In this document: piece after piece, positions 29,606 to 39,714 of the stretch | Position numbering within the stretch: position 1 is the first letter of the stretch | Layout of the letters: each line of letters begins with the position of its first letter | From: an endosymbiont 'TC1' of Trimyema compressum | Lineage (GTDB): Bacteria > Bacillota > TC1 | Direction: 5' to 3' | Length of the DNA stretch: 64,000 nucleotides | NCBI RefSeq assembly: GCF_001584725.1 | Contig: NZ_CP014606.1 | Location: 1,141,001 to 1,205,000, forward strand | Translations under genes and position numbers: made by a program | Notes under the pieces: generated by a model | Database searches by the model: none | What the model was told of the DNA's origin: nothing | What the model saw: the letters and a program-made list of their open reading frames with translations, nothing else

Positions 29606-30614
29606 TTACTTAAAATTCCTTTTCTTCCTTATTATTATGATATATACTAAAAATAAACTTATAATTATAAGTAAACCAATAATTACATATCCAACAGATG
29701 AATTCTCTTTCACTCCTTCTGTATTTTTAATATTCTCTGAAGTAATAGAATTAACAGTAAATGCAAGTTCCTTTTCCCATTTTTTAGATCCACATTCAGC
29801 TATAACATAAAGTGTATACATACCCGGCTCTATAGTTTCTTCGTTCCAATATATAGGCAAATCAACATTACTATTAGGTGCCATTTCTAAATCATCTTTT
29901 TGATATTCTTGAATAATCTGAGAAAAATTTTCCTTGCGAAATTCAGCCTTAATACTCATGTTACTAATTAATGTAGCTCTTGTATTCTGAACGTTAATCG
30001 TAACAACAGGTTTTCTCAAAAACTGATTTGCTACTGCATTACTTATTTCCAATTCTGGTTCAGGAATATTTCCATTTACAAGTTTAACACCTTTAATAAA
30101 AGCATAAGAATTGAAAACTTGATTTGTATTAAAATCTTCTAATGCACTTTCCTTCTCACCAATTTGCATTCCCCCAAGTATTACACCTTCAGCTACATTA
30201 TTTGGCACTGTCAGCTTAGCTTTTAATATATAATCTTCATTTGCAGGTATTTCTATTTCATTTGATTCAAATACTAAAATATCTGATAGCGAGCATTTTG
30301 TGTACTATCTTTTTTACAATCTGACATAGAATAATCAACAACACCATTCATTGTAGTCCATGCATCAGTAACATGACACTCCAAATAAATAGTTTTATTC
30401 GTTTTATTGTGAATTTTTAATTCTAGCGTTTGCTCGAAATTAGGTGAAATATTTAAATCAAAATATGAAACCTTAGAATTTCTTTGATTGCTTGGTAATA
30501 CTGCTTCCACAAAAATGCAGTTTCGTCACCTTTAACATCACTAGAAATAGTTATTGTCATTATTCCAAATATACACAAAATCAAACTTAAATAGATTATT
30601 ATCTTCTTCGTCAA
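29606..30614 (-). pseudogene. DUF916/DUF3324 WxL-partner surface protein, frameshifted
   Basis: WxL-locus membrane protein. It likely starts at TTG 30614 with a signal peptide (IIIYLSLILCIFGIMTITIS). The DUF916 part is VEAVLPSNQRNSKVSYFDLN and LELKIHNKTNKTIYLECHV; the DUF3324 part is VILGGMQIGEKESALEDFN, VQNTRATLISNMSIKAEF and YTLYVIAECGSKKWEKELAF. It ends in a membrane helix (VGYVIIGLLIIISLFLVYII) with a basic tail. Breaks lie near 30505 and 30210-30290. It lies just after a WxL protein gene, the standard pairing; both act at the cell surface. Confidence 0.85.
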
Positions 30615-30650
30615 ACTCTCCACAATAACCTTTCACTAAAAATAAAGAAA

Positions 30651-31273
30651 TTATTCATTAATCGGAATATCATTTAAAGTCCAAATGATTTTAGTTTGAT
30701 AAGCTCCCATAACAGCTTCACCTGGATTCACGTTTAAACTAATATTACTACCATTCCAAATTGTTGACCAACCAAGTAATCCCTCCTTAGTTTTTGCTGC
30801 AGCTTTTTGCACAACTGTTGGAAATGACTTTCCATTTAAATCAACAGCATCTACATAAAGAGAGTCGCTAACACCTGGTTTTTTGCATTAGGAACATTAT
30901 TTTTTACTGGATTTGCATTAGGATTAGCTATTTTAATATTATTACCACTTAAAGCAATACCTTCTTTTGTTCTCATTTTTTCAGCTTGAACTGTTACATT
31001 GTACCCACTATCCGTTCCCCTATTATCAGTAACAATCATTTGATATGTATCATTTTCGCCTAAGGGAATTATATCAGGATATAATGTCAATGGTATCGGT
31101 TTAAAAGAAAAAATTTTAGGAACTGAATCCAACGTTAACTTATCAGGTTGAAATTCAGCATTTACAGTCGTTTCCCCAATACCAGCTATTCCTGCTCTCA
31201 ACGGTGTCCCTAGCATTCCCAATTCAAATACAAAACCTAACAATAAAATAATAATTATCTTTTTCTTCATCAT
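30651..31273 (-). pseudogene. WxL-domain cell-surface protein, frameshifted
   Basis: Signal peptide MMKKKIIIILLLGFVFELGM, then ITVNAEFQPDKL-like start and TLDSVPKIFSFKPIPLTLYP, followed by TYQMIVTDNRGTDSGYNVTV, a typical WxL-domain core. After a break near 30885 the sequence reads KAAAKTKEGLLGWSTIWNGS and ends KIIWTLNDIPINE, carrying the distal WxL motif (WTL). Such domains bind peptidoglycan non-covalently. Its partner is the DUF916 gene downstream. Confidence 0.85.
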
Positions 31274-31486
31274 AATTCATCTCCTTACTAATATTTCTTA
31301 CAAAATATTTATGGGTCGCCTTTATATTCTATTATTTTATATTACATTTGTTGTTGTAATATGTCAATGCTTTTTTAGTAAAATTTATTTATACTTTTCG
31401 CTTGCCCCTATAAAATAAGCTTATAATAAAATATATCTTGATTTGAAAAATAATTCAATAATATATCAACCAATTATACAACAAAA

Positions 31487-31524
31487 AAGAGCCTAGAGAA
31501 ATCACTCCCCTAGGCTTTTTACTA
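31487..31524 (-). terminator. Terminator of the SHOCT-domain gene
   Basis: Hairpin GAGCCTAG / CTAGGCTTTTT with an A/T tract on both sides, directly after the stop of the gene at 31537. Confidence 0.7.
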
Positions 31525-31536
31525 TTCTTGCTCTGA

Positions 31537-31890
31537 CTAACCTAACAACTGTTTCTTTTTAGCATCAAACTCATCTTCAGTGATAATTCCTTCGTCGCAT
31601 AAAAGTTTGTATTTTCTAATTTCATCAGCAACACTGACTGTTCCAGATGTAACATTACTTTTTTTACAAGTCATCAGCTCTTCCAATTTCTGCTTTATTT
31701 TTCCCACTAAATCATTATGTTTTTTTGTATACATAATTGTGTTCTCATCTCTAGCTGCATTCATAATACCTTTGTTGCTTCAATTCCTCCAGTTATAGTG
31801 AACTGTATATAACCGCTCGTAACTAAAGTCCCTTTAACAACTTGGATACTGATTATATCTTCAAGAGGTAGCTAAAAAATGTTGTTAGGC
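31537..31890 (-). pseudogene. PH-like plus SHOCT domain protein, N-terminus decayed
   Basis: The C-terminal SHOCT domain is clear: SVADEIRKYKLLCDEGIITE and DEFDAKKKQLLG. Upstream is ARDENTIMYTKKHNDLVGKI, and in another frame LEDIISIQVVKGTLVTSGYI with QFTITGGIE, matching the PH-like half of SHOCT proteins. The break is near 31770; an in-frame TAG lies near 31875. Function unknown in this family. Confidence 0.65.
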
Positions 31891-32063
31891 GAATAAGTCA
31901 ATGTGCTTAGAAATTTTACAAATAGCTTTGCAAAAGATTTGAAATATATGCAATAACATCTATTGGATTTGGTACTTTTTAATGAGAAGATTCTATAAAA
32001 CTCAATAATAAAGCAACACTTAAATCAAAGTGCTGAGATTTAGCTGCTTTGATAAAACACATA

Positions 32064-32113
32064 AAAAGAGGGTGTCTCAAATTTTTACTATTTTGAGACA
32101 TTCCCTTTTATTC
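32064..32113 (-). terminator. Terminator of the aldo/keto reductase gene
   Basis: Imperfect hairpin GGGTGTCTCAAA / TTTGAGACATTCCC with A and T tracts on either side, between the SHOCT and aldo/keto reductase loci. Confidence 0.7.
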
Positions 32114-32143
32114 TAATTCATAATGCTCTTAGGTTTACTCCAG

Positions 32144-32948
32144 TTAAAAATCGAAATTATCTGGATCAGGCCCAAAACGATGATTGTCGTTTAAAGTAGC
32201 AATTCTCTTCATATCAGCTTCTTCAATCTGGAAATCAAAGATCTCTAAATTCTCAATTAAGCGACTTTCATGAACCGTTTTCGGAACGGGGATAACGCCC
32301 ATTTGATGAGCCCAACGCAAAAGAATTTGAGAAATGCAACGCTTATACTTTTCACCTATTTCCTGAAATAAAGGAATTTCAAATCCATGACCCTGCATGA
32401 GTGGCGCCCAACCAGTTAAAATAATATCTTCATTATTACAAAAATTTAGTAATTCTTTTTGAACTAGTCGAGGATGAAATTCTATTTGATTAACCATTGG
32501 CATAATTTTAGCTGTTTTCATTAACTCATGCAAATGATGAACCTAAAAATTAGCTACGCCAATAGCCTTAACAAGACCTTCGCTGTAGAGCTTTTCTAAG
32601 GCTTTCCATGTGTCACTACTATGAGGTTTTGGCCAATGTACTAAATATAAATCTACATAATTAAAATTTAACTTTTTTAACGATGTTTCGAAAGCTTTAA
32701 GTGTCTTATCATAACCCTGATCATCATTCCACACTTTTGTAGTTAAAAATATCTCTTCTCTAGCTATACTACATTCATTAATACCCGCTCCAACTTCAGC
32801 TTCATTAAAATAAAATGCTGCTGTGTCAATATAACGATAACCTAATTCTATAGCATCTCTAACTATCCGAGTAGTATCATCACAGTTTTTCCATATTCCT
32901 AAGCCAATTGAGGGCATTTTTGCCATTTTTTAATGTCATGAATTCCAT
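32144..32948 (-). pseudogene. Aldo/keto reductase, one frameshift and one in-frame TAG
   Basis: NADPH-dependent reductase. Catalytic tetrad regions are visible: DTAAFYFNE (Asp, Tyr), LTTKVWNDD (Lys), and YLVHWPKP (His). C-terminal parts include VNQIEFHPRL, GWAPLMQGHGFEIPLF, SQILLRWAHQMGVIPVPKTV (cofactor loop) and NDNHRFGPDPDNFDF. ATG at 32948 (MEFMTLKNG) lies behind AGGAGGAAG. The frame shifts in the A run near 32925, and a TAG at 32543 interrupts VANF-VHHLHEL where the family usually has Gln or Glu. Substrate unknown. Confidence 0.88.
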
Positions 32949-33073
32949 TTGTTCTTCCTCCTTAATAAATATTTATATGTTAATCTAGTATACCTTTTAA
33001 TAAAAGAATATTCAATGCGGCACAAGCGATTTGCATTAGAAAAAAGCCTAGAGAAACTCAATCTGAAGTGATA

Positions 33074-33117
33074 TAAAGATGGTAGACACAAAAAGATTGC
33101 GTCTACCATCTTTTAAT
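33074..33117. terminator. Strong hairpin downstream of the aldo/keto reductase region
   Basis: Arms AAGATGGTAGAC and GTCTACCATCTT at about 33078-33114. Probably a terminator at the boundary with the integrase remnant. Confidence 0.55.
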
Positions 33118-33179
33118 ATATACTAAAAAAGAGTGAGAACGTGGAAGGGTTATACTTAAATGGACATGAACTTTTGAAA

Positions 33180-33445
33180 ACTAACCTTTCACACAGAATT
33201 TAAAACAGCTAGAGACAGTCTTGGTTTAAATCCTAGGGCCACCTTCCACTCTCTTAGAAAAACTAATGCAACAATCATGGCCGAGAACAATATTAGCAGT
33301 AGGGAAATAAAACAGAGACTGGGTCATGGAGACATTGCTGTCTCAGATTGCTACTATATAAAGGAAACTGTTAAAAATCAAAAAAAGGCTGCATCAATAA
33401 AATATTTATTGCTCTCTTATTTTTTTAATATTTTTTGGTCGTCAA
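33180..33445 (+). pseudogene. Tyrosine recombinase/integrase C-terminal remnant
   Basis: One frame reads FHTEFKTARDSLGLNPRATF, then HSLRKTNATIMAENNISSRE and IKQRLGHGDIAVSDCYYIKE. These are the catalytic HxxR box and LGH box of phage-type integrases, followed by a Tyr pair. The N-terminal three quarters are missing. It points at a truncated tRNA-Leu 3' end 54 bp downstream, the same arrangement as the other integrase and the intact tRNA at 42 kb. Confidence 0.75.
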
Positions 33446-33498
33446 ACTAGTCATCAAAGCACTAAAAAAGGATTCCAATAAAATTACCGAAACCCTCT

Positions 33499-33553
33499 TG
33501 GTGCGAGAGATGGGACTTGAACCCACATAATGTTACTCACACGCCCCTCAAAG
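33499..33553 (-). pseudogene. Truncated tRNA-Leu 3' portion, candidate attachment site
   Basis: The 17 bases TGGTGCGAGAGATGGGA equal the 3' end of the intact tRNA-Leu at 42876 (including CCA). GAACCCACA and CACACGCCCCTCAA, covering the T-loop, variable arm and anticodon loop, also match. Homology ends at the anticodon loop; the 5' half is absent. This is what a tRNA-integrated element leaves at its far end. Confidence 0.7.
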
Positions 33554-33849
33554 CCATAAAGCTAGCTATTTACAAGCTAAACACATAATTAAATGGCTAA
33601 TTTGCATATTTTATTTTCTTTCTTTTTCTTTTATTTTGTTTTCTAAAGTGTCATTCAGAGTGTCATTAAACATCTTGACACTCTGAAAGGGATTTCTATT
33701 ATTCTAATAAATGATTTGTAAAAACATTTAGCATTTTGGATAAACTTTTTGATATGCAGTCATCTGTTTTTATGGATATGACAAGAATACATATCACAAT
33801 AAATAAAATCAATTTCAACGACAATATAATAATATACTCCTTTACTTAT

Positions 33850-34230
33850 CTTGCTGTATGTATAACAAGGTAACATTCTGCTAAAATAAATCCATCAGTT
33901 AACAAATTGTCATTAAACTCTTTAAATGATTTTTTCGTAACAAAATATCTATCATATTCTATATTGTTTTTAGAAATTCTTTCTTTTTTGCTACGTATTT
34001 TTCTATATCTATATTGCTTTTGGTAAATGCTTTTACCTCAACTAGGCATTTGCCTAGTCTCATTATTGATAAAAATCAAATTGGCTTTTTTCCTGAATGA
34101 CTTTTTCATTAAAATAATAATATCATCTGGAATCACTCCAAAACTTCGAGCAGTATTAGACATTCCATTCATTTCAAGATAACCTATTGCTAATTTATGA
34201 AATATCGGAATACTAATTAAATTAAACTAA
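33850..34230 (-). pseudogene. Unrecognised gene remnant in the integrated element
   Basis: Minus-strand frames read PIFHKLAIGYLEMNGMSNTA, VIPDDIIILMKKSFRKKANL, then after a shift LGKCLVEVKAFTKSNIDIEK and NMIDILLRKNHLK. Another frame gives EYDRYFVTKKSFKEFNDNLL. EVKAFTKSN resembles the EVK core of some nuclease-fold proteins, but this is weak. No function is claimed. Confidence 0.3.
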
Positions 34231-34309
34231 AATAAAAATTAATATTTAAATTCCTGCAATTGCCTTCACGGGAAAACTCCTCTTATGATTAGCCTTTACC
34301 AATCCTTTC

Positions 34310-34560
34310 TTACTTATATATTATAAACTTCAATTTTTAAACTATCCTTTTTATCGTAAAAAAAATCAATTACAGTACCATTGCCATAGGTTGAAGATAG
34401 CATATTATGATAAACAGAATCATAAATGTTTCTTGAAATACTTTTACCATTTATATTTGAAGCAATTTTTCTTCCCCAGTTATTTTATTCAAAAGTATAG
34501 CTGATCCAAAGCCGTCAACTACAGCTTTTAGTAAATATATATATTGATTGAGAATTGTAC
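34310..34560 (-). pseudogene. Unrecognised small gene remnant
   Basis: One frame reads RKIASNINGKSISRNIYDSV, YHNMLSSTYGNGTVIDFFYD and KKDSLKIEVYNI to a stop; another carries YIYLLKAVVDGFGSAILLNK just before it. A single frameshift near 34470 would join them. Unknown; downstream of two small membrane proteins and the RHS gene. Confidence 0.35.
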
Positions 34561-34606
34561 TTTTAATCTTTTAAGTAGAATTCTATTCACTTCTAATAAA
34601 TTTGTT

Positions 34607-35041
34607 TCATTCTAGATACTCCCAAGCACTCAAGATAACATAATATGGAAAAATAATTAAAATACTAGCAATGAAACCTAATACTATTTTAAATACAAAT
34701 GTTAGCACTGAACCTAAAATAATAGATAAACATGTTGGAAGGATAATTAACAAGATAAAAAGAAGCATGTCTACTATTATGATAGCATAGACTTTTTGTA
34801 ATGTTATTTTTAGAGATTTTCTATAGTTGGCCTTATTGAAAACAAACATAAATCCAAGTGAAAATACAATTGGGAAAATTAATAATACGAATAATAGTAA
34901 AAACAACATTACAGCGTAATAATAAAATAATGGATAACCTGATCTGACTGTCAAAGGGATAATCATAGTTATATTTACAAAAAGCGATGCGAAAATAATA
35001 CATATTGTAATGCAAAATATATATATGATACTTTTTATCAA
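34607..35041 (-). CDS. Multi-pass membrane protein of unknown function
   Basis: A 144-residue, very hydrophobic protein with four predicted helices (residues about 3-25, 40-70, 85-105 and 112-140). No charged catalytic motif. It lies 10 bp downstream of another small membrane gene and both follow an RHS-type toxin gene, so an immunity role is possible but unsupported by homology. Confidence 0.5.
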   Translation of the reverse strand: MIKSIIYIFCITICIIFASLFVNITMIIPLTVRSGYPLFYYYAVMLFLLLFVLLIFPIVFSLGFMFVFNKANYRKSLKITLQKVYAIIIVDMLLFILLIILPTCLSIILGSVLTFVFKIVLGFIASILIIFPYYVILSAWEYLE

Positions 35042-35050
35042 AACAAATTT

Positions 35051-35266
35051 TCAATTGAGATGGTATTTTTTATTCAAATACCTTTTTAATATGAAAGAAA
35101 AAACAGTTATTGCAAAAATTAAAAGAACAGCTATTAACCAGTTATTTACTTCATTATAGTATAAAAACGAATATAAACGGCTAATTAGAATAACTAGCAT
35201 ATTGAAAATAAATGAAATTAAAATTATTTTTCTATTATCATTTAAAAATCCAAAATATTTTTTCAT
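35051..35266 (-). CDS. Two-helix small membrane protein of unknown function
   Basis: A 71-residue product beginning MKKYFGFLNDNRKIILIS, behind AAGGAGGAG. Helices are at about residues 13-33 and 42-60, with a basic C-terminus (KRYLNKKYHLN). First gene after the RHS C-terminus in the same direction, separated by 380 bp. Function unknown. Confidence 0.5.
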   Translation of the reverse strand: MKKYFGFLNDNRKIILISFIFNMLVILISRLYSFLYYNEVNNWLIAVLLIFAITVFSFILKRYLNKKYHLN

Positions 35267-35645
35267 TTTTTCTCCTCCTTAATAATCAGAATTTTTATAA
35301 CAATGTATCTTTGTTTAGCCAATTTGAATATAGAATAGAAAGGAATCAATCCTATTAAATAAAACATACTAAAACAAGAACTTATAGGATTGGTTTTCAA
35401 CTCACTAAAGAGTCAACGATAATATAATTACTAGAAATTAGTACGCCTTAAAATCTTACAGATAACTGTAATTACAATTGTTAAAGAGTTTGATAGAATT
35501 CTCTTTTCACTTCTTAAAATTAAAACAATTGTCTATACAATTCCATAAGTAATTATCAATCATTAAGCTAACTACCAATACGTTTAAAAACTAGCATTAT
35601 TTCTCTTGTTAGTAAATTATTCTTATGATTCCAACATAAGAAATT
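35267..35645. other. 380 bp without a gene between the RHS C-terminus and small membrane genes
   Basis: AT-rich, with stops in all minus-strand frames. No hairpin of note. An immunity gene would normally sit here; none is visible. Confidence 0.5.
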
Positions 35646-36914
35646 TTACCAATCTTTTTTTATTCCAAAATAATAAGTATCTTTTGTGCCATATCCATCG
35701 TCCCCAAAAAAGCCAAAAGCAAATGGATCATCTGAAGGTCCAGTAAGATTACCTTTTCCATCAATCGTCCAATATTTTGCTTCTGCAACACTAGATTCTA
35801 AATTTACTGTTAAATTCCCAGCACCACTTTTACTATACCAAATACCGTCAATTTGGACAATAAAATGATATCTATGCTCATTTCTTTTTGCAATAACTTT
35901 ATTATATAAACTAGAATCAAGTTTTTCAACTTTGCCAAATCATCTTGAAGCGAAATATTCGAACTACCAATATCATCTTCTATAGAATTAATGAAACTCT
36001 TACCAGTTTTATTAAGATCATATCTAGTTTGTCTACCAGTAGCTGTACCATAGCAGTCAAAACTAATAGGGTCATAAGTTGTTCCACTTGTTCTTACATC
36101 AATTTTATTTGATACACTAGCAGGTTTTTGATATTCATTTGGTGGTAACTTCCATATGCTCAACCACCACTTCTCAATCATTTGGCCTAACCAATTAAAA
36201 AACTTACCCTCACGATCAATATTATTAATAGGATTATTACCACAATAGGCAAACATATTAGAATCGAATGCACCTTCGCCAGTATTTACATAAACATCTC
36301 CATTAATAAATCTACCTATTTCAGGATTATAATACCTTTGTTGTAAATAATAATATCCGGATTCCTCATCATAAAAATAAGAGCGATATCTAAGTGGGTT
36401 CTCAATCCCAATAGTATCTTTTAATTCCCCGCTAATTTCCTTTATATTCCCCCAACTATCATAGACATAAGATACTACTTCTTTTCCATTATTGTCAAGA
36501 ATACCTTCTACATCATTCTGAGCATTTAACTTGTAATGATAGGTATCACCATCTTTCACCATAGAAATTAGATCTCCTGTATAGCCTCTATTAAAGATTA
36601 TTATTGAATTATTAGTTTTTTGTCCAACAACTTCTCCATTTGAAGTTGCATATTCCGTAACTTCAGAATCAACTTTTTTGCTTGTTCTAATTCCATCTGC
36701 ATCATAATTGTATACTGTCGATTGATTATCCTGCTTAAAAGAAGCTAGGCGTCTTCCTTGTTTCCGAATATGTTCTTTGTTACCAAAAACTAAAACATTG
36801 CCAATTTCATCATAAGTTAATGTTTCTCCATCATACTTAACTAACAAATCCTTCCATTTATCATCATACACATATTCTTTTTCCGTTAATGATTCCCTAT
36901 CTTTAATTGATTTT
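35646..36914 (-). pseudogene. RHS/YD-repeat protein C-terminal part with candidate cysteine-protease-like toxin domain
   Basis: YD-repeat core is visible as YDEIGNVLVFGNKEH, YNYDADGIRTSKKVDSEVTE and NDVEGILDNNGKEVVSYVYD. The RHS hyperconserved end is NPLRYRSYFYDEESGYYYLQ, QRYYNPEIGRFINGD, then FAYCGNNPINNID. The variable tip follows: SFDCYGTATGRQTR and, after a frameshift near 35915, NEHRYHFIVQIDGIWYSKSG up to the stop at 35646. Cys in DCYGTA and His in HRYHF suggest a papain-like fold (inference). The upstream part is cut by the IS3 element, so the tip is separated from its N-terminus. Confidence 0.8.
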
Positions 36915-36929
36915 TGGAAGAATGTCAAT

Positions 36930-37880
36930 AGAGTAGATAGAAAAAGTGAAATTAAGTTTTAATAGAAGTGAAAAAATAGTCTTCTTTGGAATTAGGAGAA
37001 AGAATGTTATTAGCAGAGTGGGGACGTATAGGGGGTTGTAGAAGCCCTCAATGTGTTCAAAGCAGGAAAGCTTAATTTGAGCAAAGGAAGAAAAAGACCT
37101 ACGAAGAATTTCTTCTTTTTTCATATATTTAAAAAGGACTCAACGACAGCATTGTCCCAAGGATGAGAAAGCTTAGAAAAAGATTGAATGATACCAAAAG
37201 AATCAAGGAGCTTTCTAAAGATAAAAGAAGTATATTAGGAACCTCTGTCAGAATGAAAAATAAGAGAAGTAGAAGGTTTTTGAGAATAAAAGGCTTTGAT
37301 AAAAGTATCCTTAACAAGAGAAGTATCAATTTTAAGAGAGAGCTTCCAAGCAATAATTTTACGAGAAAATAAATCCATAATAACACAGAGATAAGCAAAA
37401 GAGGCATTTAAATTAATATAGGTAATGTCACTAGCCCAGACTTGATTGGGCTGAGGAACATTAAAATTTTGATTTAGGTAGTTAGGGCAATCAAAATTGG
37501 GAATAGACCTCGGATGAATAAACCGAAGTTTGATAGTAGGCATTTTAGGAAGATTCATGTCAGTCATCAGGCGGCTCGCTCTACCAATACTGATGTTGAT
37601 GCCATAGTCATAGGAAAGAAGAGCCTTAATCTTAGATGGGCCAATACGTCTCTTAGTAAGATGACAAATCTCCGAGAATAAGCTGACGGAGTTTTTAATT
37701 CTCAATAGTTCTAGGAGAAAGTTTTTCCGAAAAGTATTTGTAATAGGAGCTGCGGTTCACTTTAAGGACATGACAAAGAAAAGAGATAGCGTGCTGAAAA
37801 CGAAGGGTATGAACAGCCATTAATCTTTGTCTGAGTGAGGCGTGAATATGGCAATTGCTTTTTTTAAAATGATATTTTCC
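36930..37880 (-). pseudogene. IS3-family OrfB transposase (copy 1), frameshifts and an extra stop
   Basis: DDE integrase: ICHLTKRRIGPSKIKALLSY, then WASDITYINLNASF (first Asp), VIMDLFSRKIIAWKLS (second Asp) and NAVVESFLN (Glu). Breaks: an in-frame TAA and frameshift near 37680-37705, a TAA at 37235 after FHSDRGS (Gln CAA in copy 2), and a frameshift near 37125. Inactive. Confidence 0.85.
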
Positions 37881-37882
37881 TC

Positions 37883-38101
37883 CTAGAGTCGAGCATTACG
37901 CTTTTGAAGATCCTTAATCTGCTTAGCGGTTAGAATAGTATCATCATCAATTCTAACCTGAGAATAAAGTTTAATCCACTTGTGTAAAGCAGACATGGAG
38001 ACACCATATTCTTTAGAAAGTTGGGATTGAGTTTTACCGTTTTGGTGTAAATTAACAATACTTTTTTTAAATTCTTCATCGTATTTCTTGTAATTATTCA
38101 T
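37883..38101 (-). CDS. IS3-family OrfA (copy 1), ended by TAG
   Basis: A 72-residue HTH transposase subunit: MNNYKKYDEEFKKSIVNLHQ, then KTQSQLSKEYGVSMSALHKW. After NARL a TAG stops the frame, which otherwise continues EENIILKKAIAIFTPHSDKD as in full OrfA proteins. The TAG probably replaces GAG (Glu). The same stop is in copy 2. Confidence 0.85.
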   Translation of the reverse strand: MNNYKKYDEEFKKSIVNLHQNGKTQSQLSKEYGVSMSALHKWIKLYSQVRIDDDTILTAKQIKDLQKRNARL

Positions 38102-38179
38102 AATTTTATCCTTTCTTATGTGTCTACTTATTTAAAACATGTTTCACTTTTTCCTGTCTACTTTTTTAGTATATGTCCA

Positions 38180-39031
38180 GTTAGTAATGCTTAGTAATGC
38201 TGGTACTTCGGCTTCTATTTTTTGATCAGACTCCGTTTCATGATTCTCTAAAATATCTGAACTGGTAAAACCAGGCTCAAACAATCTAAAACTAAAACCA
38301 AATTTTCCATCCTTAACTTTAAGTAACTTTTCATCACTGGCATTTTTGGCAAAGGAAACATTTAAGGCATTTTCTGTGTTCTTTAATACACCTTCCTTAA
38401 TTTCCCCGTCTGTACCATCTATTAAGTTGTTGTTAATCTCCTTCATTACAGGCTTATTTTCAGTAGATTCATAATCTTTTGCTACATAATCATCGGGTAA
38501 TGGCACAGACTCTGGATGGATTTCAAGAGCTGGTTTATCATCTGGAATAGCATCTTTTGCTTCCTCAGGTATATTGAATTCAGCTAATTTTTTTATTTCA
38601 TTTTCAGTTTCGAGAGCGGTAGCCCTAGCTAAAGGATCTTTAGCTCCTTCTTCCTCATTTTTATTCGCATCATAATGGACAGCATAAGGATAGATTTCAG
38701 CCACAAGGGTACCATCATCTTTCCTAAAATGCTTAACAGAGGTTTCTCTTAAATCTTCTACTTCTTCAATAATTGGAGATTCTTTCTCCATGGAATCAGC
38801 AACAATTTCCTCTCCCTCTAAACTATTCATATCTGTCATTTCAGAAGTTGGTGGTGCTTCTTCTGTCATCTCTAAAGGTGCTGTTTCTGGTACATCATTT
38901 AAACCAACAGCTTCTGTTGCTTTAATATAGCGATCGATAGGCAAAGGAATTATACTTGAATTAAATATTAAACTAAACATAATAACAAAGGACAGACATA
39001 ATTTTATTAGATTTCTTTTTTCTTTAAACAT
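38180..39031 (-). pseudogene. N-terminal part of an RHS/wall-associated-type secreted protein, cut by IS3
   Basis: Start MFKEKRNLIKLCLSFVIMFS with a signal peptide. A Glu/Asp/Pro-rich stretch follows (TAPLEMTEEAPPTSEMTD), then the region common to RHS-type wall proteins: LRETSVKHFRKDDGTLVAEI, YPYAVHYD and LNVSFAKNASDEKLLKVKDG. The frame ends at NWTY, where the IS begins. Its C-terminal continuation is the RHS gene at 35646-36914; the central YD-repeats (perhaps over 1000 residues) are missing. Confidence 0.78.
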
Positions 39032-39051
39032 CTTTCACACCCCTTAGCTTT

Positions 39052-39597
39052 CTAGTTAGATACTGGATAGAACAACCATTTTTGATTGTCTTTAAAATTT
39101 CTATCCCATTGTGCCATTGTTCCACCATTTGCATAAGAGCTTCCGCTTAAATCCAAATACTTTCCTGACCATACATTTTTAATTTCAAAGGCGTTATAGC
39201 CTGCTTTCTCTAAGGTCCATTTTTGAGCAGCATTGGCGCCATTAAAATTTGTATACCGCATAATAGTAGCTCCGTTATTCTTACTGCCATCCATAGTATG
39301 AAGCACATTACCAAAGGCAACTGACTTGATTAGATAGTAGTTCCCCTTGTCTATTAACTCCCATTGTTGTAAAGCACTTCCATGGAAACCCCACTGAATG
39401 GCTGGTTGCAACAGGGTATTGTTTGCAGCATCTAATGCTTTACCTGATTGAAGTGAAATTATATAATATTCCCCAGCAGGAATCTTTCCCTCAATATTAG
39501 AAGAGAGGGCTTTTACATCAGAACCTCCCCATACATTAAGCCTATACTTAATGCCATTACACCTATAACACCCATTAACATTTTCCTATTTTTTCAT
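39052..39597 (-). pseudogene. Secreted ricin-type beta-trefoil lectin, N-terminal frameshifts
   Basis: Start MKK at 39597, then in a shifted frame RKMLMGVIGVMALSIGLM (signal peptide). SNIEGKIPAGEYYIISLQSG and KALDAANNTLLQPAIQWGFH lead into three QxW repeats: ALQQWELIDKGNYYLIKSV, AAQKWTLEKAGYNAFEIKN and DNQKWLFYPVSN. This is a carbohydrate-binding domain of about 160 residues. It lies 20 bp upstream of the RHS N-terminal part, likely the same operon, and may be an export or targeting partner. Confidence 0.82.
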
Positions 39598-39678
39598 TTT
39601 ACCCTTCTCCTTGAATTATATTTTTATATTTTGTAAATTCAGTTTAACATCACCTTGCCTGAAACTATACAATAAAAA

Positions 39679-39713
39679 AATCACAAGCGAAATAACTCTC
39701 ACTTGTGATTTAT
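39679..39713. terminator. Hairpin between coupling-protein gene and lectin gene
   Basis: Arms AATCACAAG and CTTGTGATT with A/T tracts on both sides (AAAAAAATCACAAG). Terminator for one or both directions. Confidence 0.65.
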
Positions 39714-39714
39714 T

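Larger units (their letters stand above)
36915..38179 (-). mobile_element. IS3-family insertion sequence, copy 1 (about 1265 bp)
   Basis: Ends TGGACATATACTAAAAAAG (38179 side) and TGGAAGAATGTCAATAGAG (36915 side) share the inner sequence GAAAAAGTGAAA. Extents were set by comparison with the near-identical copy at 52558. It splits an RHS gene: N-terminal part at 38180-39031, C-terminal part at 35646-36914. No target-site duplication is visible (flanks AAC and AAA in IS orientation). Confidence 0.88.
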
